From Pseudisothecium myosuroides (lineage: Eukaryota > Streptophyta > Bryopsida > Hypnales > Lembophyllaceae): 64,000 bases of DNA. Made by a program: the position numbers and the translations under genes. The DNA lies in contig OX637295.1 in the NCBI GenBank assembly GCA_951799445.1, forward strand, positions 20,336,001 through 20,400,000. The letters run 5' to 3'. The notes under the pieces were generated by a model. It was not told the DNA's origin, searched no databases, and saw only the letters and a program-made list of their open reading frames with translations. Positions 54,019-64,000 of this stretch are shown one piece after another (the stretch's first letter is position 1; each line of letters opens with the position of its first letter).

Positions 54019-54327
54019 ATGGCCAATTTCATTAAAATGGTGGTATTTTGTTAATTTGGCACTTTTAGCAGCTTAGACCATCTAATCTAAACTGTTTTTT
54101 CTGTATTAGAATCTGTACCAATATTAGATTTTTGAAATCTACACTTGTTCTAGATATTTTAAATCTATACTAATCCTAGATTTTTTAGGCTGAGCGTTTT
54201 GATGTCTATGTCAGTCCTAGATTTCTGAAATCTAAAAAGACCTAGATGTTAGCAATGTACATTTGTCCTAGATGTCACAATGTGAAAATGGCACATGGAA
54301 TACCGCCATTTTAACGAAATTTGCCAT
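54019..54327. mobile_element. MITE-like element, 309 bp, TSD ATAG
   Basis: Inverted ends begin 'atggccaatttcattaaaat' (left) and 'atggcaaatttcgttaaaat' (right, minus strand). ATAG flanks both sides (54015-54018, 54328-54331), a 4-bp target duplication. The interior repeats 'cctagatt...aaatcta' several times as small palindromes. Confidence 0.75.
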
Positions 54328-54607
54328 ATAGTAATCTTCGGCGTCTTGACAAGGTTTGCAAGCCTCATGGTACTCGGTGATGTATTGCAGCTGATGTGTG
54401 GTCTCAAAAGTAAACGGCACGTATCGGGTAGAGATGCCTTTGCAGCACTCCACGGTCAAATGGCTAATATTGTTGTACCACAAACAGAAATGATGTAGGC
54501 GCGTGTACGGATTTTCGTTCACTTGAAGGTTCTCGACGGTTGCCTTGTCAAATCGATATAGCTCTCTGTTAACCCCTAACTGCCCAAGTCACCAGAATTT
54601 GGTGTTT

Positions 54608-55685
54608 GGGTGATTGCACGAAACACCTGTACTGTCTGGTTGCATTTTTTTTTGGGACCGCTACAACTTTTGCTATAACTATTGATTTATAGGGTAATGC
54701 CAAAACCAAAAAAATGATTCCTAGATGTCTTGATTGTAATTGTATCCCTTATTTTTCAGAAATTAAAAAAAATCAATTTATATTTAAAATTCAATTTTGT
54801 TAATTTGTCACACTTTGACATTTAGGGGTTTTTAGTACTATTGAGCGGTTTAAATTAATTATTTTCAATTGAAATTTCTACGATATATTCCCCTAGTAGG
54901 TAGACATGTTCATGCCAAAGATCATTTAAAAATACATTATTTTATATCCTCCACAGCTGTGCAAATAGGCCTCCCTTGCGCACGCACTTGTGAACAATAA
55001 AAATGGTTTTGACTTCATTTTTTTGGTCAAATCTCATCACCAAGAAGTCCTCCCAAATGGCCAATTTTTAGTTTTGTTCAATTTTTTTTTTCTATTTTCT
55101 ACAAATTAAAATGTCAAAGGATGTATTTTCTGGGACAATTCTACAGACTATTCTAGCAAAGAGGAAAATACATCCTTTGACATTTTAATTTGTAGAAAAT
55201 AGAAAAAAAAATTGAACAAAACTAAAAATTGGCCATTTGGGAGGACTTCTTGGTGATGAGATTTGACCAAAAAAATGAAGTCAAAACCATTTTTATTGTT
55301 CACAAGTGCGTGCGCAAGGGAGGCCTATTTGCACAGCTGTGGAGGATATAAAATAATGTATTTTTAAATGATCTTTGGCATAAACATGTCTACCTACTAG
55401 GGGAATATATCGTAGAAATTTCAATTGAAAATAATTAATTTAAACCGCTCAATAGTACTAAAAACCCCTAAATGTCAAAGTGTGACAAATTAACAAAATT
55501 GAATTTTAAATATAAATTGATTTTTTTTAATTTCTGAAAAATAAGGGATACAATTACAATCAAGACATCTAAAAAGCATTTTTTTGGTTTTGGCATTAAA
55601 CCTATAAATCAATAGTTATAGCAAAAGTTGTAGCGGTCCCAAAAAAAACGCAACCAAACAGTACAAGTGTTTCGTGCAATCACCC
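54608..55685. mobile_element. Family A copy 3: 1.08-kb near-perfect palindrome (TSD GTTT)
   Basis: Arms 54608-55129 and 55165-55685 are inverted copies with few differences around a 35-bp spacer. Ends read gggtgattgcacgaaacac. GTTT flanks both sides (54604-54607, 55686-55689). Its sequence matches the interior of the element at 43003, so it looks like an inverted dimer of one family member's half. If transcribed it would fold into a ~520-bp hairpin. Confidence 0.9.
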
Positions 55686-55689
55686 GTTT

Positions 55690-57710
55690 GCAAAACTTCG
55701 AGGTTAAATAAAGCCTAACCAAGTTGCTATTTTTAGTACTTTATATTTTTAGAAAGTTCTTCTTGAAGTCTAGTTTTAGCATTGCAAATCCGATCTTGAA
55801 AATAAATGATAGTGATTTTTCTATTCACAATTTTGTGCAAGGGTACCTAGTGCAATCTTGACTTCCCATAGTGTTGAGAGCTCTTAGAAATGAGCCTCAA
55901 ATACACTAGATCTTGGAGAAAAAATCACATTCAAAATTCATTTAAAAAAATTCTAGAGCAGATTTTAAGAAACCGTAATTTGATTGGGGTTATACATGTT
56001 AAACCCTTTAACCTCATATTTTTTTGATCACCAACTTTTTAGAATTGACTTGTGTAAAGACAATTGAAAGATTTTTGCAGTTTTAGCACCCTCATGGTCA
56101 AACGTTATAATCTTTCACTTTATAAGTGATATTGTTGTGTTTTCTTTTCCTACAAGATCTCTAACATGTCTAGTTTGAATTTGTATGGTTACAATTTAAA
56201 AAAAACTGATACAACTTATCAAAATGTTGTCATTTTGTTCAATTTAGAGCAAATTCCAGGAAGCTCAAAACAGGCCTTGGGCATTTAGGGGTTAACCCCT
56301 AAATGTCTGGATTCATCTCCAAAATTGACAATTTGAGAAAAACCATTATAAACTACAATTTGGAAGAATATTTTGGAATTGGTATACAAATGAAAGCTGT
56401 AGATTTTGATTTTTAAATTCTATCTACATGGTTAGATCTACTAATGCTATCACCAATCTTTTTCTATAAATTTTGAAAAGAAAATTTTAGAATTCCTTCT
56501 AAATTCAATTACAAGTAAAATATTATCATTTTTTTGAGTAAAACTTGTTGGAATGGATTTGAAATAGGGTTCTCTTCATATGGTGATTTTTTGAAATTTT
56601 TGTGACCTTTACATCTTTGACCTCATTTTTGCACATCTAGTTTTGAACTAAAGTCAATGCAAATTGACCACTTGACATACTTCCACATTTGTAATTTTAG
56701 AAATGTATATATTCTAGTAACACCAAATCCAACCGATGGATAGGACAACAACTTGATAAAGTATCACCAAAAATTAGGATGACTTTCATCCAAGCAAGAA
56801 TGAGACAGAAACAAGGATCTGAATCTGTTCATCGTCCAGAAAATGGACGTCGGAGCGCTCCAGAGTTAAACAAGGGCATCGGAATGTTGTAGCGTATATC
56901 GATGTAGGGAAGGTCCTTCAAAGGTGCCTCAGGCCATCTCCACCGGTTCACTCTAAATGGTCCCTTCAAAGGGTTTCCCGTGCCCTTCAGCAAAACAAGG
57001 ACCCACCATTTGTAGCTTGTCATTGTTTTCAACGCCGGTCACTGAAAGTTTTTGTCACCACACTTGAAGCTCCCGTCCCTCGCATGTTTGACTCTAAGCA
57101 CGGCACTGACAAGAAGACCGAGTCACAGCACATATTCCAATGTCGCCGCATGGGGGCGCAGTTCGGGTAGGAGGAACAACTACCCATTGAGCGAGGTGTA
57201 GCAAGTGTTTTTTCCATTTTGAGACCGGGATGAGATTTACACTTAAATTTTTTGTTGAGGCCTCACCAATTCACCAAGAAGACATTTAAACTTACAATTT
57301 AAAGTTAGGACTCATCAATTATCCACAAAGAGTTTTTAATTTAAGATTTTTTTGTTCTTGGTTCCATTTTGAGACCAAGAAGAGATTTGAATTTCTTTTC
57401 TTGGTTCCATTTTGGAACCAAGAAGAGATTTAAACTCTTTTTAGTTTTTTCATGGACTTATCAATTGACCAAGAATCAACTTAAACTTTCAATTTGAGAT
57501 AAGGACTCATCAATTGACCAAGATAGTGGAAACAATATGAGAATAGTGAGTTTGTTTGGATTTAAAATCCCTGAACCAAAATAGTATTTTTTTCCAATAT
57601 GAATTCATTATATGTAGATGTTTCAAGTTTCATATTTATTAGAATTCATATTTTTTTTAAAATACTATTTTGATTATTTTTTATTTGAATTCCGTTAAAA
57701 CATGAATCAA
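55690..57710. other. Gene-free AT-rich stretch
   Basis: Contains the palindrome 'catttaggggttaacccctaaatg' at about 56280-56303. The end phrase 'taggggttaac' recurs near 60332, and 'gttaacccctaa' at 54569. Short minus-strand frames at 56829-57217 have no motif. From 57200 'caccaagaagagatttaaac'-like phrases repeat several times. Confidence 0.4.
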
Positions 57711-57900
57711 AGTGTGTTGAGGTGCGTTGAGGTGCGTTGAGGTGGACCTCAACCCACCTCAACACACTTCAACACACTTTTTAGTTTTTATTTTGATCAC
57801 AATTCAAATACAAAAAAGTAAAAGTGTGTTGAGGTGAGTTGAGGTGTGTTGAGGTAGACCTCAACCCACCTCAACACACTTTTTAGTTTTTATTTTGATC
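57711..57900. repeat. Two tandem hairpin units of 'gtgttgaggtg'
   Basis: 57711-57779 and 57822-57880 each read several 'gttgaggtg' units, then GACCTC, then the inverted 'cacctcaac' units. The two hairpins are 111 bp apart and are separated by a shared 'tttttagtttttattttgat' spacer. Confidence 0.85.
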
Positions 57901-58324
57901 TCAATTAAAATACAAAAAGGCTCCCAATTTGCACCTCAAAAAGAGCTCCCAGTTTGTGCCTCTGTTTCCCGAATAGGGCCTGTGCTCATCAGGACTTTTC
58001 GGCCTCACAACAGCCCGGTGCCCGATGCCTGGTACCTGACCGGTGTTAATTCCCACAACCGCAAGAATTGAAGAAATCTGACAAGTCGTATTCGAATGGC
58101 GGGTGACTAGTGGATCTCTCCAACAATGCCGGTCCCGCTTGGGTGTCTGACACACTCCAAATTAATAGTAGCGTGTCGGATTTATGGAGAACTGGTGGAG
58201 ATGCCCTCAGTAGTATGGGCTGCAAACGTGCAGTGCATTGATTACAAAATCTCAGCTCATGTGTCCCTAGAATCTGAGGGGTAAAATATATGAGCTTGTA
58301 CCGAAAGTCTCCGACTGTCTTTTT
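57901..58324. other. Gene-free stretch
   Basis: A GC-richer patch at 57960-58160 lies next to the hairpins. The minus-strand frame across it has no recognised motif. Confidence 0.3.
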
Positions 58325-58326
58325 TA

Positions 58327-58514
58327 CACTAAATAGGGGTATTAAGGGGACCCATACTAATTAATCGACATTTCACACTATATAAATATCTACCTTTTAT
58401 GTACATCAATAGTTATTGAAGTGTCCGAAAGTTGTACATCATGTTTCAAACATCTACAGTTTTCCAATATAAGTCCCTTCAATTTTTTGGTCCCCTTAAT
58501 ACCCCTATTCAGTG
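58327..58514. mobile_element. MITE with TA target duplication, 188 bp
   Basis: 26-bp inverted ends with one mismatch, beginning CACTAAATAGGGGTATTAAG (left) and CACTGAATAGGGGTATTAAG (right). TA lies on both sides (58325-58326, 58515-58516). This fits a Tc1/mariner-derived element. Confidence 0.8.
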
Positions 58515-58699
58515 TAGTTTGCTAACAGCTAACTGTGTCGCCATTTCAGGCAGTTGTCTTGCATTTTCCTTGGCAAAGACATGGTAATTTCGCAAGAGTC
58601 TTCTTTGCAAATCTGATCTTTTGCAATCTTACGGTAATCAGCAGATTTCAAAAGTGGAATTCTAGACCTAGTACGTCTTTCACTATTGTTTTAACCGCT

Positions 58700-60115
58700 A
58701 AAGTCCCAACTGAAGGCCATTTTTCCATCAAATTCCACTCAAAATTGCCATTTCTATTGCAAAGTCTAAAACCTTTAGAAATTCTTTTTTTGCATATCTA
58801 ACCATAAGATCTTGCATTAGACTAATATAAGAAGGTGTCGAAGTTATTTCAGAAACCTTGACCATGTGGATTGCAAGATATATGTGTTTTAAGTGAAGAA
58901 AACTATTATTCTTGCACCTTACCTGAGGTCCTGAGTAGATTTAAAGGCTTGAATCTTCTTTAATTTAAAACTTTTGCACTACCAGGATTGAATTAAGAAA
59001 AAAATTATGTTGGAGAATTGAGTTGAAAGCCTTGGAATTTAAAAACAAAAAACTGATTTTCATTCTTAAAAAAATAGTTAAATAGAAGTAAGTATGAGAT
59101 TGAAGGAAAAACTAAATTGTTAATAGGTCTAAGATGGAATTGAAATACAATAATACCAACATTCAGATTGTTCTAGCAAGCAAACTAAACCTTTTTGAAC
59201 TTTCTTTATGGAAAAATTGTGAAAATTCCGTTCAAAAATGAATCCTATAAGTTATTTTTTTAAGAAGATGCTTGGATTCCCCAAAAAACAAGTTTGTCCA
59301 TAACTTTCTCATCACTAGTCCAAATTCTTTTGTCTCATAGAATCAAATCTTTCCAAGTAGACAAAAATATTTTCTATAAGAATTTTTTTTTAAAATTTAA
59401 TTTAAACCTCTAAAGGACCGAGGCCTTTTTTCTGCCAAAAAACACTAAGAACTGCCATTTCTATAGCAAAGAGTAAAAAAATTTGAAAAATGTTTTTTTT
59501 CACATCCAACCATAGGATCTTACACCTAACTAGTATAAGAATGTGTGGAATTTTTTTAGAATTTTTGACCGCACAGATTGCAAGATATTTGCATTGAAAG
59601 TGAAAAAAACAAATTTTTCAGCACATTGCGGGACTAGATTTTCTGACTTTGAACATTTTTAACTTAAAATTTTTGCACTACAGAGTTTTGAGGTTTTATT
59701 TTTTATAGTGGAGAATTGAGTTGAGAGTCTAGAAAAAAAAATTCAAAAAAAACTTAATTATCATTCTTAAAAAAGTTGTTAAGTAGATGTAGGTACAAGA
59801 TAGAAGGAAAATCTAAAATATTCATATATTTTAGATGGAATTAAAATGCACTAATTCCAATGGTGAGATTGTTCTAACAAGTAAATCAGACCATTCAAAA
59901 AAAAAAAAATGGAAAAATCTGAAAAATTGCATTCAGAAATGAATCCTAAAGTTATTTTTTTCAAGAAGATGCTCTAATTGCCCGAAAAACAAGAATGTCC
60001 ATAACTTTCTCATAACATATCCAAATGAAATGAATCAAAGCTTTCAAGATAGCCAAAAATATAATCTATGAGAAAAAAAATATTAAAAAAAAAATTCAAA
60101 TTTTTGTCCATTTTT
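58700..60115. repeat. Tandem duplication, period ~708 bp, two diverged copies
   Basis: 'accataagat' at 58801 matches 'accataggat' at 59509. 'attgccatttctattgcaaa' near 58744 and the stretch around 59060-59200 match 59452 and 59762-59900. The copies differ widely. No reading frame spans either copy. Confidence 0.75.
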
Positions 60116-60119
60116 TTTT

Positions 60120-60565
60120 GCTGCCCGAGCTGCCCCCCGTCCCCTATTTTGAGCTTATATGGTCATAACTTTTTTCCCCGGGCACCAATTGTGCAAAAAA
60201 TTATATTTCCTTGAAGCTAATCGGCTTTTCTACCTCCAAAAAAATTTCGAAAAATCAGGAGAAAATTTCAGCCCGTGGGTACCTGTTCGAAAACGCATTT
60301 GTCCCCCGTAGGGACAATGGTCCTTTAGGGGTTAACTTTTCATGATTTTTTTTTGTGTTGCCCAGTGAAACCGTTTTGGACTTAAGAGGGTATAATTTTT
60401 GCTCTCAAACACCAGTTGAAATGAAAATTATATTCATACAAAGCTAATGTATTTTTCTATCTTCAAAAAAAATTTCAAAAAATCAAGATGAAACTTGAGA
60501 CCATAGAAAATTAGGAACATACCCAAAATCCATTTTGTCCCCCAAGGGGACAATGGGACTTTAGG
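60120..60565. repeat. Tandem duplication, period ~230 bp, two diverged copies
   Basis: Both copies end in 'tgtccccc...ggggacaatgg' followed by 'ctttaggg' (60300 and 60536) and contain an 'attatatt' then 'caaaaaaatttcgaaaaatc'-like block. Directly follows the ~708-bp duplication and may be the same repeat family. Confidence 0.65.
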
Positions 60566-60689
60566 GAATAAAGATTTGTGAAGAAATGCATAGAAAGCTT
60601 GTAGACCATTCAATTTTTAAAATTTTGGCTAATCGTCATTTGCAGTGTGAAGGAAGACAAATTGACGAAAATAAATATAAAAGTCAAAA

Positions 60690-60970
60690 ATAACCAAATT
60701 TAATTATAATAAAAATATATAAATGATTAATTAATTTATTATAATTATAATTATTTAATAAATTAATAAATAATATTCTTTTGCAATAATATAATTATAA
60801 TAATTTTAATATTATAAATATTTAACTAATATTATATTTAAATTAATTAATTTAATTAATTTATAATTAATTAATTTATTGATATCTATATTTATTTATT
60901 TATTATTAAATAATTTATATTATTAATAATAATTATTTAATTATTCAATAAATGAATAATTATTTATGAT
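60690..60970. other. Extreme AT-rich block
   Basis: About 270 bp made almost only of A and T, rich in 'aattaattaa' and 'ttatta' words. It could open easily or act as an attachment region; I see no gene. Confidence 0.7.
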
Positions 60971-61175
60971 TTACATGGGGATTGTATACTATCTAATCAA
61001 TAAATGAAACATCACTAGAAGACCACGTGGGGAAATTTGGTTTAGTCGTGAAGTTTCTTATATTCACATTATTTATAAAGATTGTAGGTGATTCATCATT
61101 TATATTTCAAGATGTGAAAACCTCAAAGATCATTTATTTGGGGTGAAAGTAGAAATAGAAGCAAGTAAATTCTTT

Positions 61176-61378
61176 CACTACAAGAGAAATGAGTGTTTTA
61201 AGTACAGTCCTAGTAGTATAGTCCTATAAGTAATGACCTAAAAAGAGTGTTTTCAGTAAAAACTTACTAGAAATACATGTGTTTTCAGTAAATTTTTATT
61301 CAAAATCCCCCTTCAAGGTCATTACTTATAGGACTATACTACTAGGACTATACTTAAACACCCCTTTCTCTTGTAGTA
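61176..61378. mobile_element. CACTA-type MITE, 203 bp, TSD TTT
   Basis: The left end CACTACAAGAGAAA is the classic CACTA (En/Spm) terminus. The right end is its inverted copy with the last base changed (TAGTA for TAGTG). Inverted repeats run on for ~60 bp ('agtcctagtagtatagtcct'). Flanked by TTT on both sides. Internal 'gtgttttcagtaaa' is repeated. Confidence 0.85.
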
Positions 61379-64000
61379 TTTGCTACTTCAAGTGCCCTAT
61401 TTCTTGCCTTAACTATGCACCCAAAAGATGCATGTCACCTTCTGTTCCTGCAATTTCCCCCCTTCTCTAGTGGGAAATCCACAACCGTCAATCTTCTTAA
61501 AAAAAATTGCTTCCCCCCTTACCATGCCGTCAATTAAATCTCAGAAGAAAATTATGAGAGCAAATCTCCAGTATCGATTTGTAAAGTGACCTCTCCCAAT
61601 GCTGTCGATCTAAAAATACATGAAAAAAATATGCACCATCAATCTTGGCCGCTGAAATTAGGGTTTACAGAGATATTGAATACGATACGTATGGTATATG
61701 ATATATGGTATACAAATACAAATGGATATATGCTATATGGTACAAAAATACATACGGATATATAGGATACGGTCCATATATATTTCCCATATCAATTGCA
61801 ATGAGAACAGTTTCCAAGAAATATAAGTAGGGGGGCGGTACAAAATTAATTTCAAATTTCAAATTTCAAATTAATTAATTGGCAAAAGAGACACTTGTAT
61901 CACTATGTACCCAGAAGATGCAATCTGTAGGTGAAAGTGGAAGCATGAGTGAATTTGTTTTATTTGTGAGCTAATAGCATAAAGAAGAAGCATAAAAAAC
62001 AATATTGTAAGGCCTTCATTTATATTATAGTGGACTACAAGTAGAAAAATTTGTTCAATGAACGTGATGAAAAAGAATATTCAAGTATAAACCAAGCAAA
62101 AGAAGTGATTCACTTTTAACCTCAAATAGTGTAAATGATCCTTTAGACTCGTCAAAAGCAAGTTTCTTCTAATCTTATAAACTAAGGTATTATATTATAT
62201 TTCAATGTTCTTAGATTGTCAATGCAATTGATGATCTTCTAAGGTATCTACCACATGCTTACTTTTAAAATTAGAGCTTCATCACACTTACCAAGAAGTG
62301 TTAGCCATTTATTGAATTGGTCATTGGCAGTGACTGCCACTTTTCAATGCATAGTAGTGACAAACTATGTACTGAAAGAAAATTCAAATTAAATTAAAGT
62401 TTTTTGGATTATCCCACCCATCCCACCCCTTTGTAATTTTCAAGTGGGGGTGGGGGTGGCATTTGATATGGGATATATCCCGTATCCATATCCCGTATCC
62501 CGTTTTCGTATCTCATATCTCATATCCATACACATATAGTATTTGCATCCGTACCGTATCTGTATATGTACCATAAATATGTCTTAGTTTCATTTAGCCT
62601 CACAACTTTTAAAATTTTGAACTTTTGAACCATTGTGCACTATTGCTTACTTTCTATATGTACTATAGGTAGAGATAATTATAATTTTTTTCCACTTTAG
62701 GATTCCACTGGAAAAAAAATAGTTGGTGCCAATGATATTGCTAGGAAAACTAATCCTCTCATTTGCCCTTCATTTTATAGTGAATAATTTTGAATATCTC
62801 AATTACTGAAGTTATTTGGTACAATCCCTTATTCCAAATGTGGATTTAAAATTTTCAAATTTGATAACTTGAAAGTTTTATATTTTTTTTCTGAGGCAAC
62901 AAAGAAGCAATGAAGGGGGCCTATTCTCCATGGCCCCAATTCTAAGGTAGACAAATCCAAAATGGACTCCAATCCAATTGTGACTTCTTGATTTGTTAAA
63001 CCCAATTTCACTCTATTACATTTTAATGTTGAGAAAATTCTATATAGGTCCACATAAGGCCCACTTCATTAGCATGGAATTAGAAAGAATAAGGTTGAAA
63101 TTGGAATAAAAAGTGGTGATTTTAAGAATTCAATGAATACCATCCCTACATATTCTACATGTAGTAAAAAGTTCATTTATTATTCTACAATCTTAGGGGA
63201 CACTTTGGAATTATTATTGCAATCAAATAGGAAATAAAATAAGCCACACTACCATCAAAATGGGCGAGAATAGTCTCCCCTAGAGACACCAAATGGAAGC
63301 TATATATTTTTGCTTTGACCACCTATAATGAATCTTTTTTTTCCTTCAAATGAGTTGACCAAAGTACACATGCATAGAATAGTCCCCAATTAGTTGTTTT
63401 ATTGTTAACTAGAAACAATCCGATAGGTCTAAATATGTTATATATGTGCAACTATCAAAGGACAAACAATGGGTCATCCTACCTTAAGTTTGTATATCCA
63501 AAATGGCCCCCTATTGTTGGGGTCCAATTGCGCCTTCAGCAATAGTGCCATATAAGGGGTCAATTGTTTAAAACAAACACATTTTGGGTAATGATGTAAT
63601 AGTAATCATGTGGCTTTAGGAATAGTGATGTAAAAGTCAAATAATTTCTAAGGTGCACCAAAGGAAAGTGAAACATGTGATAAAATCAATAGTAGCATGT
63701 TGAAGTTTACTAAAGTCAACTCCACTTCAAAAATTCAATATGTGTTTTGGATTTTTGAAAGGTTTTATTTTATTTTATTTTTTGACACAAATGGATGAAA
63801 ATATGACACGTAGTATAAGAACAATTTAATGACATGTCCAATATACAAATTTAAGTTTGAAGCTTTAAAAGAATTTGTTCTTAAATGGAATATGTGTCTG
63901 CTAGGTGTAGTTACCTTGATACAAAGGTAGATATTGCATTCTTCAATGTGTCAATAGTGCACATGTCAAAGTGGGGACACTTTTAGAGCCTTGTATGATT
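61379..64000. other. Gene-free AT-rich stretch to the window end
   Basis: A 'tatggtatatgatatatggt'-like simple repeat lies at 61685-61790 and a related 'catatcccgtatccc' patch at 62460-62580. No frame longer than about 75 codons carries a motif. No RNA gene was recognised. Confidence 0.4.

Noticed and set aside
1..64000. tRNA or rRNA genes
   Set aside because: I looked for the A/B-box pattern and rRNA landmark words and saw none; only the tRNA-complementary primer site of the Copia element is present.

Overview
The window looks like nuclear DNA of a streptophyte, most likely a seedless plant or charophyte-grade alga. Plant-type TTTAGGG repeats sit at 16.6-16.9 kb. There is a Ty1/Copia retrotransposon with a plant-style initiator-tRNA primer site, GT..AG introns, long AT-rich gene-poor stretches, satellites and many small inverted-repeat DNA elements. 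The species cannot be fixed from the sequence alone.

Layout. 0-7.7 kb: a ~177-bp tandem repeat at the left edge, a broken DDE-transposase-like gene (1265-4821), an unrecognised 177-residue reading frame and a 54-bp tandem repeat. 8.2-9.6 kb: minus-strand exon remnants, one carrying a kinesin P-loop. 11.0-14.4 kb: a two-exon minus-strand gene of the DUF7869-like (RNase-H-fold, DDE-like) family with a one-base frameshift. 16.6-20.6 kb: degenerate telomere-like repeats, a fold-back element, a 183-bp satellite with an alternating dimer pattern, and a 1.2-kb inverted-repeat structure. 21.9-29.0 kb: a six-exon plus-strand gene whose phases all agree. It joins a ParB/sulfiredoxin-like domain to a long disordered region and an FCP1/NIF-type HAD phosphatase domain, and has one internal in-frame TGA. 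A second, catalytically dead-looking FCP1-like reading frame follows at 30.1-30.6 kb. 33.1-40.8 kb: an unknown degenerate gene split by a complete Copia element with a perfect 5-bp target duplication. 41-46 kb: miniature DNA elements, minisatellites and a hAT relic. 46.8-52.7 kb: a head-to-head pair of intact iron-uptake genes, an FTR1-type iron permease (one intron) and a FET3-type multicopper ferroxidase (intronless), arranged as in fungi. 54-64 kb: mostly repeats, including a 1.08-kb near-perfect palindrome.

The most unusual feature is a family of at least 38 copies of an ~18-bp palindrome, consensus ATCGTGGGATCCCACGAT, confined to 9.9-31.0 kb. Copies lie in introns, gene flanks and even coding sequence. 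Four coding copies are spaced exactly 108 bp apart (36 codons) in the ParB/FCP1-like gene. Because that gene encodes a ParB-like domain, and bacterial ParB proteins bind 16-bp palindromes (parS), a cognate protein/site system is a testable but unproven idea. The FTR1/FET3 pair forms a plausible complete high-affinity iron uptake system: the oxidase makes Fe(III) outside the membrane and the permease imports it. Its form and arrangement make it a good candidate for transfer from a fungus.
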